NCBI GenBank assembly: GCA_031082205.1
Contig: JAVHLJ010000008.1
Span: 1 to 64,000 of the forward strand
Direction of reading: 5' to 3'
DNA from: Elusimicrobiales bacterium
Lineage (GTDB): Bacteria; Elusimicrobiota; Elusimicrobia; Elusimicrobiales; UBA9959
Length of the DNA stretch: 64,000 nucleotides
The position numbers and the translations under genes are program-made. The notes beneath the pieces are model-generated. The model was not told where the DNA came from, made no database searches, and was given only the letters and a program-made list of their open reading frames with translations. Shown here piece by piece: positions 9,524 to 18,586 of the stretch; position 1 is the first letter of the stretch; each line of letters starts with the position of its first letter.

Positions 9524-10426
9524 TCAGACCGGCAGGACTTCCTTGGCGGCGGCGCGGCGCAGGCGGAACTTGGCCAGTTCCCCGATCAGCATGCCCGATA
9601 CTATCAGAAACCCTCCGGCCGCTTTTATCCAGAAGAATTCCTCGCCGCCAAGCGTCCACGCGAAAGCCGCGGCGAATACCGGCTCCATGGTGAAGATGAT
9701 CCCCACCTTGAACGGCTCGGAATGGCGCTGCGCCAGCATCTGTATGTAGAAAGCGGACAGCGTGGGGAATACGGCGAGGAAGATTATTATCCACCAGCCC
9801 TTCGCGCCCGTCACTGCCAGCGGATAGCCCATCGCGCCGACCAGCAGGAAAGAGACCGCCGCCGTCATCCAGAACTGGTGAAAGGCCAGCAGCAGCGGGT
9901 CGGCGTCCGACTTAACGTAGCGGTCGGTGACTATCAGGTGGCCCGAATAGGCCATCGCGGCTATCAGCGTCAGCCCGTCGCCGAGATTGAAACCGCGGAC
10001 CCCGCCGGTCAGCAGCCACATGCCGGCTATGGCGAGCCCGGCCGAGACTATTTCCATGCGCTTGGGCTTCTCGCCGCGCGCCAGGAACATGAACACCGGT
10101 ATGAAGATGATGAAAAGCCCGGTAATGAAGCCGGAATTGGAAGCCGTGGTAAAGAGCAGGCCGGCGGTCTGGGTCATGTAGAGCACGCAGAGGAAGAAAG
10201 CGAGCCCCAGCCCCTCCTTCATGTGCCTGGTGAAGGAAGGGCGGCGCAGCGCCCAGGGCAGCAGCAGCAGCGCCGAGATAAGGAAGCGTATGCCCACCAT
10301 GGTTATCGGGTGGACATTGTCCAGCGCGGACTTGGTGACGATAAAGGTGGAACCCCAGATGGCGGCGCAATAGAAAAGGCCGAGATCGTAGAGAGCGGCG
10401 GTCTTGGGATCGGCCTTGGCGGTCAT
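9524..10426 (-). CDS. EamA/DMT-family transporter (RhaT-like)
   Basis: 300 aa from the ATG at 10426, about 10 membrane helices in two EamA repeats. Repeat one begins LGLFYCAAIWGSTFIVTKSAL and repeat two begins near GDGLTLIAAMAYSGHLIVTDRY. FKVGIIFTMEPVFAAAFAW is the usual C-terminal signature of drug/metabolite exporters. Eight bases separate it from the upstream U32 gene, so they are probably co-transcribed. The substrate is unknown. Confidence 0.9.
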   Translation of the reverse strand: MTAKADPKTAALYDLGLFYCAAIWGSTFIVTKSALDNVHPITMVGIRFLISALLLLPWALRRPSFTRHMKEGLGLAFFLCVLYMTQTAGLLFTTASNSGFITGLFIIFIPVFMFLARGEKPKRMEIVSAGLAIAGMWLLTGGVRGFNLGDGLTLIAAMAYSGHLIVTDRYVKSDADPLLLAFHQFWMTAAVSFLLVGAMGYPLAVTGAKGWWIIIFLAVFPTLSAFYIQMLAQRHSEPFKVGIIFTMEPVFAAAFAWTLGGEEFFWIKAAGGFLIVSGMLIGELAKFRLRRAAAKEVLPV

Positions 10427-10434
10427 GGGTCCGG

Positions 10435-12231
10435 CTATCGGGCCATCACCCGCATCAAGCAGCGTTCGCAGTCGAATTCCAGGCGGAAGCGGCTGCCGCC
10501 GTCCAGGACCAGGAACAGCGGCTCCGCGGCCCCTTTTCCGGGGCAGATGCCCCTGGCGCGCCGGAGGCAATGTTTAACTGTCATCAGCTCCGCGCCGCGC
10601 AGGTCGGCTCCGCCCTCCGCGGCCGGCGATATCTTTTTAACGCCGTGCCGGCGGTAGAAATCCGCGGCGGCCCGGTTGAGCACGTTCCCCCGGTAATCCA
10701 GCGCCTCCGCGGGATAAGGGAAAGAATTCTTTTCCAGCGGGGCTTCCCCGCGCGCGCCGGCCGGCGGGGCCTTGGCGAGCTTCTCGAGGGCGTCGCGCCT
10801 GAGGGCGTTGAGCGTGGAAACCGGGATGAAGAAGGTCTTTTTCAGAGAGATCTCCATGGCCAGCGGGTAGAAATCCGAACCGCCGGTCTTGCCCAGCTGC
10901 CGGCGCGCGGTCTCGAGCGCCATGGCCGGGTCACGGGCCGGCTCTTTCTTTATCCTCGCCGTGACCGAGGCGGAGCGGCCGGCCTCGTCGACCGCCGTGA
11001 GCGCGATCCCGTCCGGCGTCTCGGAGAGGGTCAGAGCGACACCCAGCAGCCGCGAAGGCTCGGCTTTCTCCAGCGCCCGCAGGAATTCCCTGTCGAGGTT
11101 CCGGCTTACCGGGTCCCCTTCGCGCACCAGCGAGGCCTTGTCGGAATAAACCCGTCTGCCGTTGACCCGGTTCACGGTCAGACCGCTCAGTTCCCCTTTA
11201 GCGTCGAAGAAGCTCAGCCCGTCGCCGCAGCTGACGGCCTTGTCCAGCACGAAAGAATCGCCCCGGCATTCCCGGGCCCGGCCCATCGGCTCGCCCGCGA
11301 ACTTCGGGGTCTCCGGCGAGCCCATGTTCTTGTCCGGGCCGTTCAGACAATAGGCCGTGTAGCCGCGGTTGAAGGTCTTGGAGAGGTCCGGCTCGAAACC
11401 GGGCTCGCAACGGCCGTACGAAGCGCGGGCGTAGCCGCCTTTTGCTATAAGCGCGTCCAGTTTCCTGCGGTAGAAAGCGACGACATTGCGGACATAGTCC
11501 CTGTCCTTGAGGCGTCCTTCTATCTTGAAGGACGTTATCCCGGCGGCGGCCAGGGGCCCCAGCTGCGCGGAATGGTTGAGGTCCTTGAGCGAGAGCAGAT
11601 GGGCCGGGCCGGCCAGTTTCTCCCCGGACCCGCTCTCGAGGGACATTTTCAGCCGGCAGGGCTGGGCGCATTCGCCGCGGTTGCCGCTGCGCCCGCCCAG
11701 GTAGAAGCTCATCCGGCATTGCCCGCTGTAGGAAACGCAGAGAGCGCCGTGGACGAAGCACTCGAGGTCCACCGCGGTCGCCGCGCGTATCTTCTTTATC
11801 TCCGGCAGAGAAAGCTCTCGCGCGAGTATGACGCGCCGGAAGCCCGCCTTCTCCAGGAAGAGGACCTTCTCCGGCGTAGAATTATCGCACTGGGTGCTGG
11901 CGAAAAGAGGTATCGGCGGCAGGGCCTGTTCGAGCAGTCCCATGTCCTGCACGATGGCGGCGTCGGCGCCGGCGTTCCACAGGTCGCGGATAAGCCTTAC
12001 GGCCCTGGGCAGTTCGGCGTCGGTCAGCAGCGTATTGACGGCGGCGTAGACGCGCGCGCCGTACTTGTGGGCGTGGGCGGCCAGCTTTTCCACGTCTTTC
12101 ACCGGGTTGACCGCGGCGCGGCGGGCCCCGAAGGCGTCGGCGCCGATATAGACGGCGTCGGCGCCGCAGTTGACGGCGTCCAGGCCGCAGGCCAGGTCTT
12201 TGGCCGGAGCCAGCAATTCGAGTTTTTTCAT
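10435..12231 (-). CDS. U32 family (RlhA/YegQ-like) Fe-S protein
   Basis: 598 aa, long form. The TIM-barrel half starts LELLAPAKD, as in all U32 members. The U32 signature lies at residues 157-175 (ECFVHGALC...GQCRMS). Cys165, Cys172, Cys188 and Cys192 are placed to bind the [4Fe-4S] cluster known from RlhA, TrhP and UbiU/V. The long C-terminal part ends with more Cys (CLRRARGICPGKG, FDCERCLM). Related proteins hydroxylate rRNA or tRNA using prephenate rather than act as collagenases. An RNA-hydroxylation role is inferred. It is the fifth gene of a minus-strand run. Confidence 0.88.
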   Translation of the reverse strand: MKKLELLAPAKDLACGLDAVNCGADAVYIGADAFGARRAAVNPVKDVEKLAAHAHKYGARVYAAVNTLLTDAELPRAVRLIRDLWNAGADAAIVQDMGLLEQALPPIPLFASTQCDNSTPEKVLFLEKAGFRRVILARELSLPEIKKIRAATAVDLECFVHGALCVSYSGQCRMSFYLGGRSGNRGECAQPCRLKMSLESGSGEKLAGPAHLLSLKDLNHSAQLGPLAAAGITSFKIEGRLKDRDYVRNVVAFYRRKLDALIAKGGYARASYGRCEPGFEPDLSKTFNRGYTAYCLNGPDKNMGSPETPKFAGEPMGRARECRGDSFVLDKAVSCGDGLSFFDAKGELSGLTVNRVNGRRVYSDKASLVREGDPVSRNLDREFLRALEKAEPSRLLGVALTLSETPDGIALTAVDEAGRSASVTARIKKEPARDPAMALETARRQLGKTGGSDFYPLAMEISLKKTFFIPVSTLNALRRDALEKLAKAPPAGARGEAPLEKNSFPYPAEALDYRGNVLNRAAADFYRRHGVKKISPAAEGGADLRGAELMTVKHCLRRARGICPGKGAAEPLFLVLDGGSRFRLEFDCERCLMRVMAR

Positions 12232-12269
12232 ATTTCTATCCGGATCAAGAACTTATTAGGCGTGTCGCC

Positions 12270-12842
12270 TTATTCGGCCGCCTTGTCGAAAACGGCGAGG
12301 TTCGCTTCCAGGTTCCGGCCGCCGAGGGTGTCGGCCAACGCGGACCGGAGCGCTTCGCGCGTAAAGCCCGGGACCAGGCCCAGCGCCGCCAGGCGGCCAA
12401 GCAGCGCCGCGTTCTGCATCCGCGGATCGGCCATCCCATCGACAGATACTCCGACCGCCTTGCCGCCCAGTTCGGCGACCCGCGCCGCCACTGTTTCCGC
12501 GGACGGATAGGCCCGCAGGCCGGTGCGCACGGTCACGGGCTGATAGACGGTGTCGTAATAGACCAGCGTCCCGCCGGGTTTGAGAGCGTAAAGCGCGCCG
12601 CGCAGGCCTTCCAGGCGCTCCAGCGCCAGCACCAGGTCCGCCCGCCCTTCGGGAACGCGCGGGGTAAGCGCGTCATCGCCGAGCCGGAGATGCGAGGACA
12701 CGCTTCCGTGACGCTGAGCCAGGCCGTGCGTATCGCACCCGCGCGCCCTGTGGCCGGCGGCCTCTGCCGCCGAAGCGAGCGCGGCGGCAAGCACTCCTAT
12801 GCCCTGCCCGCCCACGCCGCAGATATAGATATTGAAAGCCAT
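12270..12842 (-). CDS. iorB: Indolepyruvate:ferredoxin oxidoreductase, beta subunit
   Basis: 190 aa, full length. The gamma-type domain of 2-oxoacid:ferredoxin oxidoreductases opens with YICGVGGQGIGVLAAAL, and the characteristic HGLAQRHGSVSSHLR is near residues 39-53. Together with IorA it oxidatively decarboxylates aryl-pyruvates from Trp, Phe and Tyr to aryl-acetyl-CoA while reducing ferredoxin, in the cytoplasm. It begins 1 base after the iorA stop, so the subunits are translationally coupled. Confidence 0.93.
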   Translation of the reverse strand: MAFNIYICGVGGQGIGVLAAALASAAEAAGHRARGCDTHGLAQRHGSVSSHLRLGDDALTPRVPEGRADLVLALERLEGLRGALYALKPGGTLVYYDTVYQPVTVRTGLRAYPSAETVAARVAELGGKAVGVSVDGMADPRMQNAALLGRLAALGLVPGFTREALRSALADTLGGRNLEANLAVFDKAAE

Positions 12843-12843
12843 C

Positions 12844-14724
12844 TTATTTCCCCTCCCCGGGCTTCTCCCGGACTATGGCGGCGGCCGGGCAGGTCTGCAC
12901 GCAGGAGCCGTCGCCTATGCAGAGTTCCGGGTGCACGGTCACGGAGCCGTCGTCGTGCCGCACGAAGGAAGGGCAGGCGAACTCCGCCACGCAGGTATAA
13001 TGCCTGGCGCATTCAGACTGGTCCACCGCGACGCGGGAGGATTTTAAACCGGGATTTTTAGCCTTCGCCTCCCGCATGAACTTCAGCATGCAGGGGTGCC
13101 GGGCTATGACGACGGCGAAACCCTTGTGGTCCATCGCCTCTTTCAGCGCCGCCGAGACCTCGGCCTGCTTATAGGCGTCCACGTCGCGCACGAACCTGAC
13201 TCCCATCGCCTCCAGCAGCCGCGGCAGCGGGATCTTATCCCCTATCTCGCCGGTGCCCGCGCGCGGCTGATGGCCGGTCATGGCGGTGGTCCCGTTCTCC
13301 AGCAATACCAGCGTGATATCGCTGTCCTGCACCACGGCGTTCACTATGCCCGGCATGGCCGCGTGGAAAAAAGTAGAATCGCCCAGGAAGCTCACCACCT
13401 TGCGCGACGAATTGCCCAGGGCAAGTCCCGCGCCGGTGGAAACGGAATGCCCCATGGACAGCAGCACCGTTCCCATCTCGTAAGGAGGCATGAAGCCCAT
13501 CGAATGACAGCCTATATCGGCGACGGTTATGGCGCCGGGCGGCAGGGCCTTTTTTATCGCGTGGAAAGCCGAGCGGTGGCCGCAGCCGGGACAGAGCTGC
13601 GGCAGCCTGGCGGCCGGCTCCTCCGTGGCCGCGCGCGCGGGCGGGGCCTTGAAATGTTCCGGCCAGGCCGAGGCCAGCATCGCGGCCGCCCGCGGAGGCG
13701 TCATCTCGCCCATCAGGTCGGCCGGTCCCTTCCTGGAATGTATCCGGCATTTCAGGCCGCGGTCGAAAGCCAGGGCTTTTATCTCCGTTTCCAGTACGCG
13801 GTCGAGGTCCTCCAGGACGAAGACCTCGTCGCGGGCGGACATGAAATCGCAGAGCTTGTCGGCAGGCGGCGGCCAGGTGCAGCCCAGCTTCAGGACGTCG
13901 AGCGGGGCCCCGGCGGCGGCGACGGCCTCCGCGGCGCACAGGGCCGGCAGGCCGGCTGAAATTATACCGAGCCGGGCCGGACTCTTCGGGCCAGGAAAAA
14001 CCCGGTTCATGGCCGACACTTCCATCAGCCGGCCGAACTCCTCCTGCTTGCGCAGAGCCTTCTCCTTGAGCGGGAAAACCGTCCGGGCGACCGGCACATA
14101 GGGGCCGTTCTTAGTATCGAACTTCGGCTCCCAGCCGGGCAGCCCTTCGGGCAGCGGCCCGAAGTCAACCCTTTCGCGGGCGTGGCAGACGTGAGTCGTC
14201 AGCCGCAGGAACACCGGCATCCTGAGCCGGCGGGATATAGCCGCGGCCTCCAGGAACATCTCGCGGGCTTCGCGCGGCGTCGCGGGCTCGAGCATCGGGA
14301 TATACGACATGCGGGCGAAGTGCCTGTTGTCCTGCTCGTTCTGCGAAGAATTAGCCCCGGGATCGTCGCCCAGTATGACCACCATGCCGCCGACGAGCTC
14401 CATCATGGAAAGCTGTATCAGAGAATCCGCGGCGACATTGAGGCCGACGGACTTGAAGAAGCAGGCCGAGAGATGCCCGTTCATGGACGCCCCCGCCGCG
14501 ATCTCCAGGGCGACCTTCTCGTTGGTCGAGAACTCGAAATAATAAGGCCGCTCCTCCGCGGGAACGCTCAGCAGCGCGGCCCCGATCTCGGGCGTCGGGG
14601 AGCCGGGATAGCTCGTCGCGACCCGAAGGCCGGCCTCGGCCATGCCCCGGGCCAGGGCGTAATTGCCCATCGTAAGGCCGGTGAAAGCGTCCCGCCTGGT
14701 CATCAGTTCGCGCAGCGATATCAT
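12844..14724 (-). CDS. iorA: Indolepyruvate:ferredoxin oxidoreductase, alpha subunit
   Basis: 626 aa, normal length. The N-terminal pyrimidine-binding domain carries YPGSPTPEI near residue 40 and GDDPGANSSQNEQDNR near 140. The TPP-binding domain has CPGCGHRSAF near 375 and GDSTFFHAAMPG near 450. At the C terminus CIGDGSCVQTCPAAAI is one ferredoxin-like Fe-S motif; the more N-terminal cluster motif (CARHYTCVAEFAC) is atypical. It implies fermentation of aromatic amino acids with ferredoxin reduction. One base separates it from the phospholipase D-like gene upstream. Confidence 0.95.
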   Translation of the reverse strand: MISLRELMTRRDAFTGLTMGNYALARGMAEAGLRVATSYPGSPTPEIGAALLSVPAEERPYYFEFSTNEKVALEIAAGASMNGHLSACFFKSVGLNVAADSLIQLSMMELVGGMVVILGDDPGANSSQNEQDNRHFARMSYIPMLEPATPREAREMFLEAAAISRRLRMPVFLRLTTHVCHARERVDFGPLPEGLPGWEPKFDTKNGPYVPVARTVFPLKEKALRKQEEFGRLMEVSAMNRVFPGPKSPARLGIISAGLPALCAAEAVAAAGAPLDVLKLGCTWPPPADKLCDFMSARDEVFVLEDLDRVLETEIKALAFDRGLKCRIHSRKGPADLMGEMTPPRAAAMLASAWPEHFKAPPARAATEEPAARLPQLCPGCGHRSAFHAIKKALPPGAITVADIGCHSMGFMPPYEMGTVLLSMGHSVSTGAGLALGNSSRKVVSFLGDSTFFHAAMPGIVNAVVQDSDITLVLLENGTTAMTGHQPRAGTGEIGDKIPLPRLLEAMGVRFVRDVDAYKQAEVSAALKEAMDHKGFAVVIARHPCMLKFMREAKAKNPGLKSSRVAVDQSECARHYTCVAEFACPSFVRHDDGSVTVHPELCIGDGSCVQTCPAAAIVREKPGEGK

Positions 14725-14725
14725 G

Positions 14726-15934
14726 TCAGCTCCGTTTCACGGCCTTGTATTTGCGCTCCTGGTCGACCGGCTCGACGTAGGGGCCGTTCCACGCCGCTTC
14801 GAAGACGTCCAGGAGAGCCTTGGCCGCGGCCTCGCCGTCCATGGTGACGGCCGCGTCCCGGCTGCCGTAGAAATAGCTCTTGCCCCAGTTGGAGGTGCTC
14901 AGAACCGACACTTTGCCGTCGGCGACCGCGTACTTGCAGTGCTCCACGCGGGCGAAAGGCACGAAGCCGCCGCTGTGCTGCGGCAGCGAGGAGATCTTTA
15001 CGCTGACGTTCTTCGCCTTAGCCAGTTCCTTTATGTACTTGTCGTCCTTCTTGCCCATCGTCCAGTCGGCGAAGATCAGGCGCACTTCCACTCCCCGGCG
15101 GCCGGCCGCGCGCAGGGCCTTATCCAGCTCGAACCAGAGCGTGCCGTCATAGTCCTTGATGGCGTAGCTCATTACCTGGACCGAAAGGGACTTCTTCGCC
15201 TTCTTTATCACCCTCAGCAGCTCCTTGATCTCTACGCCGAAGGACGAAGGCCTGGACTTGACCGGGCTGAAAGACAGGTGATAGGACACCTCGCCGCCGT
15301 GAAAGGAGGCGGTCTCCGGTCTCTTCCGGCTGACCGGCGTGAAATCCGGCTTACCGAATCGTTTGGTCGGCGCGGCGCCGCCGGCTATGGCCCAGTCCTC
15401 CTCGAATATCACCGCAAAGGTCTTCGCCGCCCGCTCGCTCTTTATCCGCAGGCCCAGTTCATGTATGTGCCGCAGCGCGCGCCAGTCGAAGTTCTGGCTG
15501 CCGACGAAGACTTCGCGGCCGTCGACTATGAAGAACTTGGCGTGCTGCACGCCGCCGAAGGCCTTGCGGTAATCTATCACGCGGCCCTCTATATTCTCCA
15601 GGGCGCCCAGCTCCTTCAGCGGGCCGGCGCTCTCGCCCATCATGACCTTGTCCACTATTATCCGCACCTTCACTCCGCGGGCGGCGGCGCGCTTAACCGC
15701 CTCGAGGACCGCCTCGAGCGGCTCGCCGGGCCTATGCGCGATATAGAACTGCTCGATATCCAGCGTCGCGGCCGCGCCGTCTATCATTTCCAGCCAGGTC
15801 TCCACGGGTTTGGCGGCCAGCGCGGAACCGTAGACGGTCTCGTCCGGCACCGTCTGCACCAGCGTTATCTCCGCCGCCCGGGCCGGCGACGATCCGGCCA
15901 GCAGCATTATAAAGGCTAATTTCACTCGGTTCAT
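14726..15934 (-). CDS. Secreted phospholipase D-like protein with two HKD motifs
   Basis: 402 aa from the ATG at 15934, which has GGAGG 5 bases upstream and begins a signal peptide (cleavage near SPARAAE). Both HxK(x4)D motifs are intact: His131/Lys133/Asp138 in HAKFFIVD and His332/Lys334/Asp339 in HCKYAVAD. Each is followed by the expected GSxN-type turn (GSQNFD, STSNWG). Full two-domain enzymes of this kind are phospholipases, transphosphatidylases or nucleases of the envelope. It sits between a symporter and iorA, with no evident functional link. Confidence 0.9.
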   Translation of the reverse strand: MNRVKLAFIMLLAGSSPARAAEITLVQTVPDETVYGSALAAKPVETWLEMIDGAAATLDIEQFYIAHRPGEPLEAVLEAVKRAAARGVKVRIIVDKVMMGESAGPLKELGALENIEGRVIDYRKAFGGVQHAKFFIVDGREVFVGSQNFDWRALRHIHELGLRIKSERAAKTFAVIFEEDWAIAGGAAPTKRFGKPDFTPVSRKRPETASFHGGEVSYHLSFSPVKSRPSSFGVEIKELLRVIKKAKKSLSVQVMSYAIKDYDGTLWFELDKALRAAGRRGVEVRLIFADWTMGKKDDKYIKELAKAKNVSVKISSLPQHSGGFVPFARVEHCKYAVADGKVSVLSTSNWGKSYFYGSRDAAVTMDGEAAAKALLDVFEAAWNGPYVEPVDQERKYKAVKRS

Positions 15935-15960
15935 TCTTCCTCCCCGTTCTTGCAAGCGGT

Positions 15961-17280
15961 TCAAGCCGGCGCCTTTTCGGCGGGCGGCACCATGGAGGGC
16001 TTCCATACGCCCTCGGAGCGGGCCACGAAGACCACCGCGCTTATGTCCCCGTAGACGTTGACGGTAGTACGGCTCATGTCCAGTATCCTGTCCACGCCCA
16101 GCACTATCGCTATCGCCTCGCCCGGCACGCCGAACATCGCCATGATGCCGACCATCAGCGGGATAGAGCCGCCCGGCACCCCCGCGGCGCCTATAGCCGT
16201 GATGACGGCCATCACCACCACGGCGACCATCTGTCCCAGGGTCAGGTCCACCCCGAAAACCTGGCACAGGAAGATGACCGTTACGCCTTCGAAGATGGAC
16301 GTGCCGTTCATGCACATCGTGGAGCCTATCGGCAGCACGAACCCGGCTACCTGCGGCGGCACGCCGAGACCCTGCTCGGCCGACGACAGGGCCGCGGGCA
16401 GGGTGGCGGAGCTGGAGCTTGTCGAGAAGGCCGTTATCAGGGCCGAGCGCACCCTGTCGAAGAAGACCGCCGGGGACAGGCCCACCGCGAAACGCAGGAC
16501 CAGGGACATGTTGACCGCGGCGTGGAAGAGAAGCGCGCCCAGGACCACCAGGATATAGCCGCCAAGCGGGGCGAGCAGCGCCAGGCCGAAACGGGAGGTC
16601 ACGCCGAAGATAAGCGCCGTGACGCCGTATGGCGCCAGCTTCATCGCCATGCCGACTATCGCTATCACGGCGGCGTTCACCGCCTCCAGCAGTTCCAGCA
16701 TCGGCCTGGCCTTGCCCGCGGGGATGAGCGTGAGCGCCGCTCCGAATACCAGCGCGAAGAAAATGAGGCCGAGCAGGTCGCCGTCCGCCGCCGACTTCAC
16801 CGGGTTGCGCGTCACTATGTTGACGAAAGTATCCACGCCGAAGCCGCCGCCTTTGGCGATGGAGACCTTTTCGGAGGCGGCCCCGGAGTAGGCCTCCATC
16901 AGCCCCGCCTTTACCTCGGGGTCCAGCCCCGCGCCCGGCTTCGCCATGTTAACGAAGACGAGGCCGGTAGACGCGGCCAGGAAAGTGGTCGCCAGGAAAT
17001 AACCTATCGCCTTGCCTCCGACACGCCCCACTTTTCGCAGGTCGCCGAGCCCCGCCACTCCCAGCGCTATCGAGGCGAAGACCAGCGGCATGACTATCAT
17101 GAAAAGCATCCGCAGGAAGACCTGCCCGGCGGGATAGGCGAGGTAGCGGTTGACCCAATCGACAAGGGGGTGATGCCCCCCCAGCTGGGTATTGGCCAGA
17201 AGGCCGAGAACGCCGCCTATAAGCAGGCCGGCGAGTATCTTCGTATGCAGGGCGGGGCCGGGGCTTTTACCGGAGGTCAT
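15961..17280 (-). CDS. Dicarboxylate/amino acid:cation symporter (DAACS family)
   Basis: 439 aa, 8 membrane helices plus two re-entrant hairpins. The Ser-rich hairpin STSSSSATLPAAL is near residue 280, GSTMCMNGTSIFEG (the NMDGT region) near 318, and GAAGVPGGSIP (hairpin 2) near 365. It imports glutamate, aspartate or C4-dicarboxylates with Na+ or H+. TATAAT on the minus strand ends 6 bases before the ATG, suggesting a leaderless message. It is probably the first gene of the minus-strand series that includes iorAB, which fits amino-acid catabolism. Confidence 0.93.
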   Translation of the reverse strand: MTSGKSPGPALHTKILAGLLIGGVLGLLANTQLGGHHPLVDWVNRYLAYPAGQVFLRMLFMIVMPLVFASIALGVAGLGDLRKVGRVGGKAIGYFLATTFLAASTGLVFVNMAKPGAGLDPEVKAGLMEAYSGAASEKVSIAKGGGFGVDTFVNIVTRNPVKSAADGDLLGLIFFALVFGAALTLIPAGKARPMLELLEAVNAAVIAIVGMAMKLAPYGVTALIFGVTSRFGLALLAPLGGYILVVLGALLFHAAVNMSLVLRFAVGLSPAVFFDRVRSALITAFSTSSSSATLPAALSSAEQGLGVPPQVAGFVLPIGSTMCMNGTSIFEGVTVIFLCQVFGVDLTLGQMVAVVVMAVITAIGAAGVPGGSIPLMVGIMAMFGVPGEAIAIVLGVDRILDMSRTTVNVYGDISAVVFVARSEGVWKPSMVPPAEKAPA

Positions 17281-17286
17281 CGTTAA

Positions 17287-17317
17287 ATTATAGTTAATAA
17301 ATTAAGTATACTTTCAA
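17287..17317 (-). promoter_or_regulatory. Promoter of the symporter operon
   Basis: Minus strand: TTGAAA (17317-17312), a 19-base spacer and a perfect TATAAT (17292-17287). It lies in the 67-base AT-rich gap divergent from the M20 peptidase gene. Confidence 0.55.
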
Positions 17318-17347
17318 TATTCCAGACTTTCCGCCGGAGGAGCCGCC

Positions 17348-18586
17348 ATGAAAAAACAGATCTTGGAAAAAATAGCTTCCTACCAGGACTACGCCATTGA
17401 GCTGCAGCGCGGCCTGACCGCCATACCGGCCCTGGCGCCCTCCAGCGGCGGCGACGGCGAATACGACAAGGCCAAGTGGCTCGAGGGCGAGCTCAAAAAG
17501 CTCAAGTTCGACTCCATCGAGTGGATAAACGCCCCTCAGAAAGAGGCCAAGAACGGCATCCGCCCCAATGTGATCGCCCGCTACAAAGGCAGGAGCTCCG
17601 CCAGGACCATCTGGTTCATGAGCCATCTCGACATAGTCCCGCCCGGCGAAGCCAAGCTCTGGACCTCGGACCCCTATAAGATGGAAGTGAAGGACGGCAA
17701 ACTCATCGGCCGCGGGGTGGAGGACAATCAGCAGGCGATAGCCTCCAGCATCATGGTAGTCAAGGCGATGATGGAACTCGACTACCGCCCCGAGCACGAT
17801 ATAGCGCTGCTCTTCTGCGCGGACGAGGAGACCGGCTCCGGCTTCGGCGCCGACTATATCTCCGAGAAGCGCCCGGACATCTTCGGCAAGGACGACGTCT
17901 TCTTCGTGCCCGACTCCGGGACCGAGGACGGCGCCATGATAGAAGTGGCCGAGAAATCGATACTCTGGATGAAGGTCGTGACCAAGGGCAAGCAGTGCCA
18001 CGCCAGCCGCCCGTCGCTGGGCGTCAACGCCTTCAAGGCGGCCAGCGACCTGGTGGTCCGCTTCCAGAAGCTCTATAAAAAATTCCCCAAGAAGGACCGC
18101 CTCTACGAGCCCCCGATCAGCACCTTCGAGCCGACCAAGAAAGAGAACAACGTCCCCAACGTGAACACGCTGCCCGGCGAGGACGTGTTCTACATGGACT
18201 GCCGCGTCATGCCGTGCTACCAGCTCGCCGAGGTGAAGGCCGAGATGCGCCGCATGGCCGACGAGGTGGAAGCCAAATACGGCGTGAAGATAGAGTTCGA
18301 GCCTCAGCAGGAAGCGCAGGCGGCCCCGCCCACCGACCCGAAAGCCCCGATAGTTCTGGCGCTGAAGAAGGCCATCAAGGAAGTACTTGGCGTGAAGCCC
18401 AGGGCCTACGGCATAGGCGGCGGCACCGTCGCGGCCTTCTTCCGCAGGCTCAACCTGCCGGTGGTGGTGTACTCGCGCCTCAACGAGAGCGCGCACATGC
18501 CCAACGAATACTGCGTCATCGACCACATGATGGGCGACGCCAAGGTCTTCGCGGTGACCACCCTGCTGCTCTGCAAGGAGAAATAA
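17348..18586 (+). CDS. M20 family metallopeptidase (ArgE/DapE/dipeptidase type)
   Basis: 412 aa. Zinc-ligand motifs are present in order: MSHLDIVPPG near residue 95 (HxD), GRGVEDNQQA near 122 (bridging Asp), DEETGSGFGADY near 160 (catalytic and metal Glu), and PDSGTEDG near 190. A dimerisation lid follows from about 205. Such enzymes cleave dipeptides or acyl-amino acids. GGAGGAG lies 6 bases before the ATG. It heads a five-gene block; the next ATG follows its stop directly (TAAATG). In that setting it may trim or recycle the ligase product. Confidence 0.9.
   Translation: MKKQILEKIASYQDYAIELQRGLTAIPALAPSSGGDGEYDKAKWLEGELKKLKFDSIEWINAPQKEAKNGIRPNVIARYKGRSSARTIWFMSHLDIVPPGEAKLWTSDPYKMEVKDGKLIGRGVEDNQQAIASSIMVVKAMMELDYRPEHDIALLFCADEETGSGFGADYISEKRPDIFGKDDVFFVPDSGTEDGAMIEVAEKSILWMKVVTKGKQCHASRPSLGVNAFKAASDLVVRFQKLYKKFPKKDRLYEPPISTFEPTKKENNVPNVNTLPGEDVFYMDCRVMPCYQLAEVKAEMRRMADEVEAKYGVKIEFEPQQEAQAAPPTDPKAPIVLALKKAIKEVLGVKPRAYGIGGGTVAAFFRRLNLPVVVYSRLNESAHMPNEYCVIDHMMGDAKVFAVTTLLLCKEK

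Noticed and set aside
10435-12231. U32 protein as collagenase
   Set aside because: Four conserved Cys and long form fit the Fe-S RNA-hydroxylation branch better than a protease.
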